In this document: piece by piece, positions 27,001-34,200 of the stretch | Layout of the letters: each line of letters starts with the position of its first letter | How positions within the stretch are numbered: the first letter of the stretch is position 1 | IMG/VR virus record: IMGVR_UViG_3300030103_005593 | Location: 1-58,023 of that record | Direction: 5' to 3' (one strand) | DNA length: 58,023 bases | Source: a virus | Position numbers and translations under genes: made by a program | The notes under the pieces: generated by a model | Database searches by the model: none | What the model was told of the DNA's origin: nothing | What the model saw: the letters and a program-made list of their open reading frames with translations, nothing else

Positions 27001-27324
27001 AACTTTGGTTCTGAGAAAACCAGTACTGGAGGAGGTAGTGGAACTGCTTTAGAATATACTACATCATCAATAACTTTTGAAACAGTTGCATCCTATGTGA
27101 AAGTTGATTTTCCAGAACAATCATTTAGACCAATAGATAATTTTGTTATTCGCAGATATTTGCAAGATGCTGGTGGAATGATTGTAGATCAAAGTTTTCC
27201 ATATTCATCAAACCCAGAAAAAATTACATCAGCTGGATTTCTAAAACCTCCATTTACAACCCCAGATTTAGAAACATCACCAGATGTTATATTACAAGAC
27301 TTAATTGATAAAAAACTTATTTAA
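18073..27324 (+). CDS. Giant tail/baseplate protein (3083 aa)
   Basis: One uninterrupted frame of 3083 residues. The first 650 residues resemble large baseplate-associated proteins seen in marine T4-like phages: DQGEYFISYEFYKPRLGS, then YELFVDMVGQHYDNVWLYTK and YKRIYHNIPYLLKTKGTIAG then LRALITSYGIPDTIL. A LamG-like or galactose-binding-like beta domain may follow (about 660-830). The rest is Ser/Thr/Asn/Gly-rich beta sequence with many tyrosines, without obvious short repeats, probably a chain of carbohydrate-binding or Ig-like domains. It lies where T4 carries gp7-gp12 and may replace several peripheral wedge and short-fibre proteins. Precise domain limits cannot be set by eye. Confidence 0.75.
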   Translation: MEEKIIIQPVSPDTFEFQDYSNSDQDLLVTNQLDTVFSGSTDYIEAYIYDANKSQITSAIPFTNYKVVEGNVVISPSNDLERLGFDQGEYFISYEFYKPRLGSTLNTRYYISEISSDRTEIRLDTTQIDNALVISSSLEFIQYRDEANYFVDFYLNFGDNQQIIANNLEIDTTDENNPTLLIKLYDPLPSEFDLKAQCSVVEEISTPQSYNVVFPPLNFSADDFNYISGPNYNLSVTNQSGTPGLDYSYNTLLSSDITSSTTQIKSLLNKKEIEISVNYEDYNDFIYFSSAFTRLQNFYYKVGLIQSASAQLGTLTSATTGSVVYSASQASLTNIIDTTIENFDGYEYFLYFNSGSDQSYPKSNTEPPFILYPTGSTEVLNWLGSTVIGNAYYGGQALSASNYDENNQNSLYYAIPEYLRSDPQNVKYELFVDMVGQHYDNVWLYTKNITTRFDADNRLDYGIAKDMVADAIRDFGVKLYSNNFNTDDLYTSFLGLTPSGSSFPFPNMTGSIGGVVNTPSGFEYVDSTISASNDIIPLDDVNKRLYKRIYHNIPYLLKTKGTIAGLRALITSYGIPDTILRINEFGGKDRNNSQDWDLKQDFYNLGLNTTSSGFTSSFSLNTDWGANENSPSSIQFRFKTNGIPSSSNTPTTQSIFESNLNVGSGGPLSRIAMGLDYDESLLTTGTYSGSVESKFKEYGTLKFWPNINTNPENSASLYLPFWDGNWWSVQVDRDINVGNDGGFTLRAANNIGENLGFTGSDTIEGNVTLWENSTEIYWLPQNFSTFAGINYFALSGSLQEVRYYTDVISESVFYDYTMNPYSFEGNQINSAPDQLAFRLSLGSLLNTGSFNNSIHPKVTGSFITTSSFSTNSSASFNATPTWLNNTEDIYSDQTPSGIRNRVTDKIQIENLILPEGDTLSGFRSIQQTSYVSESFTPDVNYLEVAYSPQNQINDDIIGQLGYFNIGDYIGDPRLISSSDKSYPDLDLLRDAYFEKYITNYDVTDFIRLIKFFDNSLFKMIEDFTPARTSLSSGVVIKQHLLERNRQRPAQVTSSLEQYSGSVSNLPKDYSTGSSDFPQYDFSGSSIYVFKAGTGGSFEPFNGLQTYPSGTLGDGPDNRYFLTQSWSESISTFDGIAPLPRVDQREFYNGEFSGSNIPVELEDICSAYFKVGNTVYTYVPVFWSADGNNNTQTITEQAFLDPTNQPPAKYAWFWNDGSNVLYIKMSLESYNGVIISSFIQTVEWIIFAFTNPIDANGAILQGTQTYYLEDVALQPETAASNPESVGSALCYTIPGESSTAVSSADASFYDFNFSASGDYQWHATQDTSADPNPVLDTGISASVPQGYFPLTSTYPTESFFSGWASSNFYTNGTYNAFSGILSDPLNNFNTGSHEVDNTDTTLVSGIDPQSNHPWFMNASPEGENQSWIKIPSESFLDYANIPDSSVGPVATNNYFNIAWTSASSVEPQAVQGVNYYYNASNNAIYMSGSEFQNELKFLNPLYSSSLVHKISGTDQLGTSGTSYTPPGQSNLSIPIDPSRGQELWVYRGESSANVADSNTYRYNRYIHRPFKIYYLTETGSGIPGIPYNLYDPMTYEGIDSSTAGLQSIDAVVPPYYDNQNVSFATMLGTQGDISFNAPTYARPLNDTATLPSLGAVSGSFEIFNEARQVRPFIFTTYRNNPSTSGPNPARGSGSFVAISQSDGTPFALLRMYQNQTPNLPSATTTPFLVTCNNTQGAPFCAVIYYGLNDEVTTQLLNAGQSAVICGDSSRTSNSNSPNYVLTPSSIGTIAVSTNLNGNADPCINLDPSGGGGIGGNQNSSVGKNQIPYFYTFNASGPSVGNQALQEYQIPYGEFFNGENTSSLSLTTGTQPGGGDDDTEIVFPEGGYIFTMSAFDDTTFTNGRTEFGLWTTYGDYVRYDFDNQAGSNANPVTIDYIDNQYQNTSVDVYNVALEEFDKSSNVGSANNSNTGTGNTDSISYPKIFVNEEGGSASSGLGYIRFNVVAGGELNINVSKNKNAFVTVKIFVGDDQTATGSTPSGMTQIAELPSSFTVSTTGPTNFTSTVTNTQQVMVLVSTNQDVDNWGQINALFINLPSPSVIANMGSPEAQPSFTDPFVITGSISEKYANGVEVPGSFATKVTEAYILYTSSLSSSLAGAYVFDVTPTFGILHVTASVVVSSFTDTQAALYGNAIYGSSEYGGGNSGGGTTWTTASLILYTGSANNFPNEMPQIGGDIFAITSSHSTTHNTGERITLMTTISPGELAYNDVIKMALRVGSGSDASSVVQNSLIVTEYSMSFSSSIDASVDPSIPTIFSDDQNFNYAYDCQPLLNNYSAARINNRLQNVDYTTGLVIPTNWQQVIDFSASRASVPESNYSKTNIINGRYDGSNITSQKYNIWTPGDAGGFGKLPSIDVNKTHLAYFNTVYDGYPLLNNKTLYNVQYLIDQEGQATQPKLSDITFFDVQGTFEPLPEWNGDEFEYVNNAIISLAGDAKEQLFPLQGEFPFYKTQARPEPVLYSQKSGIFPVNKNATEPQGIELVGNQPIDANIVPNFNNYTFEAFGETEIFTSTRNINSTTQILESKTPVQDGDGLPVGGQNNITASAANTGTSLPIYQNDKNVDEAGFTTIPILDGGSGFAVDNTQGLGNNTSQAYDLDFEFFVDSDPTDTRLRTRDHEGGWKGHSPIDSPLIGEFELRFQRRNFNASTDAEVGWGSQAIKGVKVEIIEYFSSTNAAGTNFLVIDYNSVGASYISTQQSNGLVQVNFHTDTIRDAYQNAGYASPIKQRLKISGKHSTTSTGFGGGNRPIRQGDQFRVRYNGNIITNTSGNGPVFFPQGIQSFTGGRILMQGQNSNPVTAATASFWDFSGSGTSQAGNVLHCVSPQLNKAYARDFVQKDLIYTASFNKDFPGGREPFYTTMPPVTLPWELQINDEIRFDNNEDNAYKIINIIPPSENNDPNLTSSDNLTPSLVIELDGSVPINFGSEKTSTGGGSGTALEYTTSSITFETVASYVKVDFPEQSFRPIDNFVIRRYLQDAGGMIVDQSFPYSSNPEKITSAGFLKPPFTTPDLETSPDVILQDLIDKKLI

Positions 27325-27340
27325 TAAAATAATAATTTAA

Positions 27341-27374
27341 TATATTTATAACATATAACAATATTTATATAAAA
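27341..27374 (+). promoter_or_regulatory. Two tandem late-type promoter elements
   Basis: TATATTTATAACATA at 27341-27355 and TATTTATATAAAA at 27362-27374 precede the ATG at 27383. The first is the better match to the late consensus; the second may be a spare or chance AT-rich copy. Confidence 0.5.
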
Positions 27375-27382
27375 ATAAAACA

Positions 27383-28048
27383 ATGGGATACTTAAATAAC
27401 GCAGTAATTACAGTTGATGCAATTTTAACTACTAAAGGTAGAGAAGCATTAGCTGCTAATGATGGTTCATTTCAAATTACCCAATTTGCATTAGCTGATG
27501 ATGAAATAGATTATACATTATATAATCCATCCCACCCATCTGGTTCTGCATATTATGGTGAAGCAATTGTAAATCAACCATTACTAGAGGCTTTTCCTTT
27601 AGAAAGCCAAATAATGAAATATAAGTTAACTACTCTACCTAGAGGTACAGCTAAAATGCCAGTATTAAATCTTGGATATGCTGCAATTACACTTCAACAA
27701 GGAGCACAGTTAGCAATCACACCACAAACCTTAAATTACTTAGGTAATGACCAAACATTTGAAACTAGTGGTTATACTGCTACAATTGCTGATGTAAGAA
27801 CACTATCTAGCTTTGAAGGAATTGGTATTCAAAGTACAGCTACAACAACAGCTAATGCAACTGCAACCCAAACAATTGGAACTAATGTATCTTCAACAGT
27901 AACAGGAACTCAAATAAACTTAAGAGCAACTACAGTTAATACTTTATTTGGAAGTAATTCAACTTTAGTAACAACTTTAACTGTAACGGGATTAGATAGT
28001 GGAGCTAGATTAACAGTTCCTGTAACCATAACAAAAACTGCTATATAA
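27383..28048 (+). CDS. Probable tail structural protein (221 aa)
   Basis: The N-terminus YLNNAVITVDAILTTKGREA then LAANDGSFQITQFALADDEI is a pattern found in tail/fibre-network proteins of marine phages ('lTkkGRe.la..g..f.I.kFalaDdeIdY'). The middle has YKLTTLPRGTAKMPVL. The C-terminal 90 residues are Thr/Val-rich beta sequence (TVTGTQINLRATTV). It starts a run of four tail genes ahead of the giant fibre, under tandem late elements. No experimentally known homologue recognised. Confidence 0.6.
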   Translation: MGYLNNAVITVDAILTTKGREALAANDGSFQITQFALADDEIDYTLYNPSHPSGSAYYGEAIVNQPLLEAFPLESQIMKYKLTTLPRGTAKMPVLNLGYAAITLQQGAQLAITPQTLNYLGNDQTFETSGYTATIADVRTLSSFEGIGIQSTATTTANATATQTIGTNVSSTVTGTQINLRATTVNTLFGSNSTLVTTLTVTGLDSGARLTVPVTITKTAI

Positions 28049-28059
28049 AAAAATAAAAA

Positions 28060-29130
28060 ATGAGCTTTAAAAGATTAGACCCAGAAGATTTTGTAGTAAG
28101 TGCTGATGCTGTTTCATCCACAGTTTGGACAGGAAATGAACCTATTTTAACAACATTCTTTACTTCTTCTGCCCAAGAAAATGGAGCATCGGGAAAATTT
28201 TATCTTGATGTATATAACACAGAATCAAATTTGGCAAATAACCAAATACAATTTGCTATTGCGTATGCAGATGAAACAGGAGGTGGAGCAATTGCATACA
28301 ATTCAGCAGTAAATAATTATTCTCCTTCAACTACAATGTATGGTTCTTATAGAACATTAGTATTAGAAGATGAAAATTCAAGTTTTACATTTGGAGATGT
28401 TACAAGTAGTTATTTTTATGCTATAAGTGTAGAAAGAGCTAGATATAAAGAAACTTTATTTCCTGGTTCTTTAAACTTAAAATTATCAAGTAGCTCACCA
28501 GGTGCTACGGGTCCAATAGAATTAACAGATAATTCTCAAGATGTTACAATTCCTCAGTATTTTGGTACAATGAGGGCTTACCAAATAATTAGTGGTTCAA
28601 ATGGTACAGCTTATAATAAACTTACAGGAGAAAATGGTAATAATACAGGATTTACTACAAATAGTGGTTCTTATGGGTTATTCTTACCAGATATTTCAAC
28701 TATATTACTAAATGGTCTTGCTTTAGATTTAGATAATGCTGAAGGAATTAACTTAGACCCAGCAGGTACTAATAGAACAATTAATTCAGATCAAAATAAT
28801 CCACAAAAATTATATGAACACATGTCAGCAAGTGTTGGAGTTGGGGCAGCAGCTAATTTTGAATTAGGATGTCAAGAAACAATAACATCAGATTATGTAT
28901 TTGTAAGAGCAAGAAGCTCTGAATTTAATTATTCTGAAAATCCATCATTTATATCGGGTTCAACAGGTGAAGTAATTTATTCTTATTTTATTAATAACCC
29001 TAATGTATTCCCAACAACAGTTGGATTATATAATGATAGTAATGATTTACTTGCAGTAGCAAAATTATCAAAACCAATTTTAAAAGATTTTACAAAAGAA
29101 GCTCTAATACGAGTAAAACTAGATTTCTAA
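28060..29130 (+). CDS. Tail structural protein, paralogue A (356 aa)
   Basis: A 356-residue beta-rich protein starting MSFKRLDPEDFVVSADAVSS. Its C-terminal 85 residues (EFNYSENPSFISGS, then TTVGLYNDSNDLLAVAKL, then KPI...IRVKLDF) match the same part of the next gene's product (EFNFSQNPSIISGS, TTVGMYNNDHELLAVGKL), so the two share a domain. Short N-terminal similarity also exists (both have F-x-P/S-x-D-hydrophobic-V-S). It may be a fibre-network or fibre-attachment protein. No family name assigned. Confidence 0.65.
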   Translation: MSFKRLDPEDFVVSADAVSSTVWTGNEPILTTFFTSSAQENGASGKFYLDVYNTESNLANNQIQFAIAYADETGGGAIAYNSAVNNYSPSTTMYGSYRTLVLEDENSSFTFGDVTSSYFYAISVERARYKETLFPGSLNLKLSSSSPGATGPIELTDNSQDVTIPQYFGTMRAYQIISGSNGTAYNKLTGENGNNTGFTTNSGSYGLFLPDISTILLNGLALDLDNAEGINLDPAGTNRTINSDQNNPQKLYEHMSASVGVGAAANFELGCQETITSDYVFVRARSSEFNYSENPSFISGSTGEVIYSYFINNPNVFPTTVGLYNDSNDLLAVAKLSKPILKDFTKEALIRVKLDF

Positions 29131-29135
29131 AATGA

Positions 29136-30107
29136 ATGGCGGCTTTCAAACAATTCAATTCTCAAGATATAATTGTATCGCCGTTAGAAGTAAATAAATC
29201 GTTTACTTTTAAAGGCGACGGCGAGCTCTCTGCTTCCAATGCTGATGTTAATAGATTTTTAGGAAAAAATGTAAATTTTACTTCTTCTACAAATTATCAA
29301 ACTGGTTTTAACTCAGGTAGTTTAATTTTATCTCAATCCTCAATATATGATTCAGTAAAAGAATTATATTATTCTAATTTTTTAACTTCAAGTTTTGGCG
29401 ATGATGCAATAACTGCTAGTGTAGTTCTTGGGTCTGACCCATCTGGGGATGTATTAATAGGTCCACCTGGATCTAACGGAAGATACGTAAATTATTTACA
29501 ATCTTCATTAACCCAATCACGTAATTTCCCTACAGATGAAGATGATTATATTTTGGTATTTTCAATACCTTCTAAATTATTTGGTGATTATATTCAACCT
29601 GAATCATTTGTATTAAATTTAAATAATGATAGTTCTTCATGGCTTATATCAGCAGAAATCACAGACGATGGAGAAGGTAATTTACTATCTGGAAGTGTTA
29701 ATGTTGGACAAATATTTTACCCTCATGGTATTGCAGTTTTAACACAACAAGATTGGGGATCGTTAGGATCATCTAAATTACCAAGTGCGTATTCAGGTTC
29801 ACAAATATCTTGTTCATTTTCAAGTTCATATACAATTTATGAAACACAATATAAATGTACAATAAATGAAAGTGAATTTAATTTTTCACAAAACCCAAGT
29901 ATAATATCTGGAAGTATAACGGATAACATAACTACTTCTAGTGGAATTGTTTATGATTTTGCAACAAGTTCTTATTTTAGTCCCTATGTAACAACTGTTG
30001 GTATGTATAATAACGATCATGAATTATTAGCTGTAGGTAAATTAGCTCAACCCTTACCTACTTCACAAACCACTGATACAACAATTTTAGTAAATATAGA
30101 TAGATAA
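29136..30107 (+). CDS. Tail structural protein, paralogue B (323 aa)
   Basis: A 323-residue protein with N-terminus MAAFKQFNSQDIIVSPLEVN and the same C-terminal domain as paralogue A (FNFSQNPSIISGS, VGMYNNDHELLAVGKLAQP). Middle regions of the two differ strongly, as expected if the shared end binds a common scaffold and the variable part has a separate task. A second ATG at 29132 is out of frame and is not used. Its stop overlaps the next ATG by one base. Confidence 0.65.
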   Translation: MAAFKQFNSQDIIVSPLEVNKSFTFKGDGELSASNADVNRFLGKNVNFTSSTNYQTGFNSGSLILSQSSIYDSVKELYYSNFLTSSFGDDAITASVVLGSDPSGDVLIGPPGSNGRYVNYLQSSLTQSRNFPTDEDDYILVFSIPSKLFGDYIQPESFVLNLNNDSSSWLISAEITDDGEGNLLSGSVNVGQIFYPHGIAVLTQQDWGSLGSSKLPSAYSGSQISCSFSSSYTIYETQYKCTINESEFNFSQNPSIISGSITDNITTSSGIVYDFATSSYFSPYVTTVGMYNNDHELLAVGKLAQPLPTSQTTDTTILVNIDR

Positions 30108-31261
30108 TGGCATGTACACTTTCAAATTTAGGAATACAAACGGGATGTGTAATACAGGCATCTCAAGTATCTCAATCTATTGATGCTTTTACCAAAGCTG
30201 AAGAGTATGATGTTTCATTATCTGGTTCATTAACTATTACAGGTAGTTTATTATTTTCAGGATCAGAAGCATCGTCAGTACAATTCCAACAACTTCCAAA
30301 TTTAACCCAAAACCATCTACTAAATTATAATTGTAACACAGGAGGAGTTGGGTTTGTTTGTGTAGATAGTTTTGTAGTAACTCCATCAGAAGGACCATAT
30401 TTTACAAGTAGTAATTCTGGTTATGCTTTTGAAATTCAACCCCATGATACTCTTAATAAGGCTACTGGTTCTTATTCTGTAATTTCAGGAGGTAATAAAA
30501 ATGAAATTTCTAATCAATCTTGCACATCAATTGTAGGGGGATTTTGTAATACTATAACATCTTCTAGGAGTTCAGCTAATAATTTTATAGGTGGAGGTAG
30601 CCATAATAATATGAATAATACATATTTATGTCGCAATTCAATACTTGGGGGATGTTTAAATGAAATATGTGGACCTGTAGATGCACCTAGTACTATTGGA
30701 GCTAATACAAGCCAAAATGTTATAGGAGGGGGTTGTAAAAATATTATATCCGGTTCATCTGTAAATTCAATAATAGGGTCTGGTACTAATAATTTAATAT
30801 GTGGGTGTATTAATTCTCCTGGTTTAGCTTTTATAGGAGGTGGTAATTGTAACGTAATACAAGGTTGCGCACATTATGGTAATTCAATTGTAGGTGGGTG
30901 TAAAAATACTATTGATCCGAGTTTTAACATTTCACCTTCATGTCAAACTGATGTTAGACACTCAGCAATTTTAGGTGGTATAAATAATACAGCTTCTGCT
31001 TGTGAATCCTATATTATAGGAGGATGTGAAAATTTTGCTAAACATGAATGTTCTTTTATTGTTGGTTCAAATATTACGAGTTCTGCTGTTTGTACTACCT
31101 ACGTAAATAATTTAAATGTAGGATGTACAGTGCACATGCTATTAAGAAAAACTATTGGTACGGGTCAAGCAGGGATGTTAGTAGCTTGTGAAACACCTGG
31201 TGGGTTAGCAGAGTTATATTTTCATGATGGGAATGGATATAAAAAAGTTTGTTTAATATAA
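30107..31261 (+). CDS. Short tail fibre with beta-roll repeats (384 aa)
   Basis: Residues 15-50 (IQASQVSQSIDAFTKAEEYD then VSLSGSLTITGS and LFSGS) match the N-terminus of the giant fibre downstream, suggesting a common attachment domain. From about residue 120 on, repeats of the form (S/I)-hydrophobic-I-x-GG-x-x-N-x-I run to about residue 325 (VISGGNKNEI, IVGGFCNTI, FIGGGSHNN, IIGGCENFA). This is the left-handed beta-roll type of trimeric adhesin heads. Many repeats carry cysteine. The last 45 residues form a different end domain (GTGQAGMLVACETPGGLAEL). It probably forms a trimeric receptor-binding fibre. Confidence 0.7.
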   Translation: MACTLSNLGIQTGCVIQASQVSQSIDAFTKAEEYDVSLSGSLTITGSLLFSGSEASSVQFQQLPNLTQNHLLNYNCNTGGVGFVCVDSFVVTPSEGPYFTSSNSGYAFEIQPHDTLNKATGSYSVISGGNKNEISNQSCTSIVGGFCNTITSSRSSANNFIGGGSHNNMNNTYLCRNSILGGCLNEICGPVDAPSTIGANTSQNVIGGGCKNIISGSSVNSIIGSGTNNLICGCINSPGLAFIGGGNCNVIQGCAHYGNSIVGGCKNTIDPSFNISPSCQTDVRHSAILGGINNTASACESYIIGGCENFAKHECSFIVGSNITSSAVCTTYVNNLNVGCTVHMLLRKTIGTGQAGMLVACETPGGLAELYFHDGNGYKKVCLI

Positions 31262-31279
31262 TAATTGTTTTTAATTTAA

Positions 31280-31293
31280 TATTTATAATAAAA
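31280..31293 (+). promoter_or_regulatory. Candidate late promoter TATTTATAATAAAA
   Basis: A perfect copy of the late core with the AAAA extension, ending five bases before the ATG of the giant fibre gene. Confidence 0.65.
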
Positions 31294-31297
31294 CCTG

Positions 31298-34200
31298 ATG
31301 GCTAAACAGTTAGAAAATATTTTTAATCCAAATGTTGATGAAATATCACAAGGGTTTACAATTAATTCTTGGCATGTTTCTCAATCAGTAGATGCATTTA
31401 CAGCTCAGGATGCTTATGATATTTCAATATCAGGTTCTCTTAATAATACAGGTTCAGCAAGTTTTTCAGGTAGTGTATTTACCCCAGATTTAACTGATAC
31501 ATCAGCCGATTTTGAAGTAGTTGTTGTTGATAATACTACAAAAGAATTAAAAAAAACAACATCATTAGCAGCAGGTTCTTCTGGTTCATCAGGTTCATCT
31601 GGTACAAGTGGCACAAGTGGTACTTCGGGTACAAGTGGTTCTTCAGGAACAAGTGGAACCTCAGGTTCATCAGGTAATAGTGGATCATCTGGTTCATCAG
31701 GTGCAGACGGAGATAGATATGCTACAACTTCAGGTACATCAGAAACACTAGGGGATGGAAATAAATGTATAAATATTGAATTAGGTTTAGCTTATACTGC
31801 AGGTCAAGAAATGATAATGGCTAACAGTGATACTGCTTTTCAAACAGCTTTAGTTGTTAGTTATAACCCTGTAACTGGAATTTTATGTTATGGCGATATT
31901 ATAACTCAGGAAGGAACTGGAACCTATAGTAGTTGGCAAGTTAACCTTTCAGGAAATGTAGCAGGATCTTCAGGTACTTCTGGAACTTCGGGTACTAGTG
32001 GTACCTCAGGAACTTCTGGTGGTATAGGAGAAGCTGGTTCATCAGGTTCATCGGGTTCATCTGGTACAAGTGGTACTTCGGGTTCAAGTGGGACAAGTGG
32101 TTCATCAGGTACTTCAGATAAGTACGCAACAACTTCAGGCACCACTTATCAATTAGGAGCTTCAACTCCTTGTCTTACAGTTGAAACCGGATTAGCGTAT
32201 ACAACTGCTCAATCCATAATTATAGTACATGATATTGATAATTTCCAAGAATGTGAAGTTAGCTCTTATAATTCAGCAACTGGTGAATTATGTTTTACAA
32301 ATATAACAAGACAAGTAGGATCAGGAACTTATTCAACTTGGACAGTCAATCTAGACGGTGCTTCGGGTGGAGATGGATCTTCGGGTTCTAGTGGTACATC
32401 AGGAACAAGCGGTTCTTCAGGTACATCGGGTACAAGCGGTTCTTCGGGAACAAGTGGAACTAGTGGATCTTCAGGAGCTAGTGGTTCTTCTGGTTCATCT
32501 GGTACAAGCGGAACTTCGGGTACAAGTGGTACTTCTGGTTCAAGTGGTGAAGATGGATCATCTGGTTCTTCAGGCACAAGCGGAACTTCAGGAACAAGTG
32601 GAACCTCAGGTTCTTCAGGTACATCTGGCACATCAGGTTCTTCAGGTACATCAGGTTCTTCAGGCACATCTGGTACTAGTGGTACTTCTGGTTCAAGTGG
32701 AACATCAGGAACTTCAGGAACAAGTGGTTCTTCAGGTACATCTGGTACATCAGGATCATCTGGTACTAGTGGTACAAGTGGATCATCTGGAACAAGCGGA
32801 ACTTCAGGTTCAAGCGGAACTTCTGGTACATCGGGTACATCAGGTACATCAGGTTCAAGTGGTGAAGATGGATCATCGGGTTCAAGTGGTACTTCAGGCA
32901 CAAGTGGTTCAAGTGGTACTTCAGGTTCAAGTGGTACTAGTGGCTCATCAGGTACAAGCGGAACTTCTGGTTCATCAGGTACTAGTGGTACAAGTGGAAC
33001 TTCAGGAACAAGTGGCTCATCAGGAACAAGTGGAACATCTGGTTCAAGTGGTACAAGTGGAACTTCAGGCACAAGCGGAACTTCAGGTACTAGTGGTACT
33101 AGTGGCTCATCAGGATCAAGTGGTACAAGTGGCTCATCAGGATCTTCAGGTACATCAGGAACTTCTGGTTCAAGTGGAACATCAGGAACAAGCGGTTCTT
33201 CAGGAACAAGCGGTTCTTCTGGAACATCTGGTACTTCAGGTACTTCTGGAACATCTGGTTCAAGTGGTACAAGTGGCTCATCAGGATCTTCAGGTACTTC
33301 TGGTTCAAGTGGTACAAGTGGAACGTCAGGTTCAAGTGGATCAAGTGGAACATCGGGTACAAGTGGCTCATCTGGTACAAGTGGAACATCAGGAACAAGC
33401 GGAACATCAGGCACTTCAGGAACAAGTGGTAATGATGGTTCATCTGGATCTTCAGGTACCTCAGGAACTAGTGGTACTAGTGGAACATCAGGATCAAGTG
33501 GTTCAAGTGGAACTTCAGGTTCATCTGGAACTTCTGGATCAAGTGGCTCTTCAGGTACAAGCGGAACTTCTGGTTCATCAGGTACTTCAGGTACCTCAGG
33601 TACATCTGGTACTAGCGGTACTAGTGGTTCTAGTGGTACATCAGGTTTATCAGATAGATATGCAACAACCTCAGGAACTTCTTTTGCACTAAATAATTCA
33701 ATTAATACTACAATAACTGTAGAAACGGGCCTTGCTTATACTCCTGCACAATCTATTATCATAGTACATGACGTAGATAATTTCCAAGAGTGTGAAGTTG
33801 TAACCTACGACAGTGGTACAGGAGCATTGACTTTTGCTCCACCAACTAGGGTTGTAGGGAGTGGAACTTATTCAACTTGGACAGTTAATCTAGATGGTGC
33901 TTCAGGTGGAGATGGATCTTCAGGTTCATCAGGTACAAGCGGAACTGCTGGTTCATCAGGTACAAGTGGTTCATCTGGTACTTCGGGGACAAGTGGAACA
34001 TCAGGAACTTCAGGAACAAGTGGTTCTTCAGGAACTTCAGGAACAAGTGGTTCTTCAGGAACAAGCGGAACTTCTGGTTCATCAGGTACTAGTGGAACAT
34101 CAGGTTCATCAGGTACTTCAGGAACATCAGGCACTTCAGGTACATCAGGAACACAAGGTGAAGATGGTTCATCAGGATCTTCAGGAACATCAGGAACATC

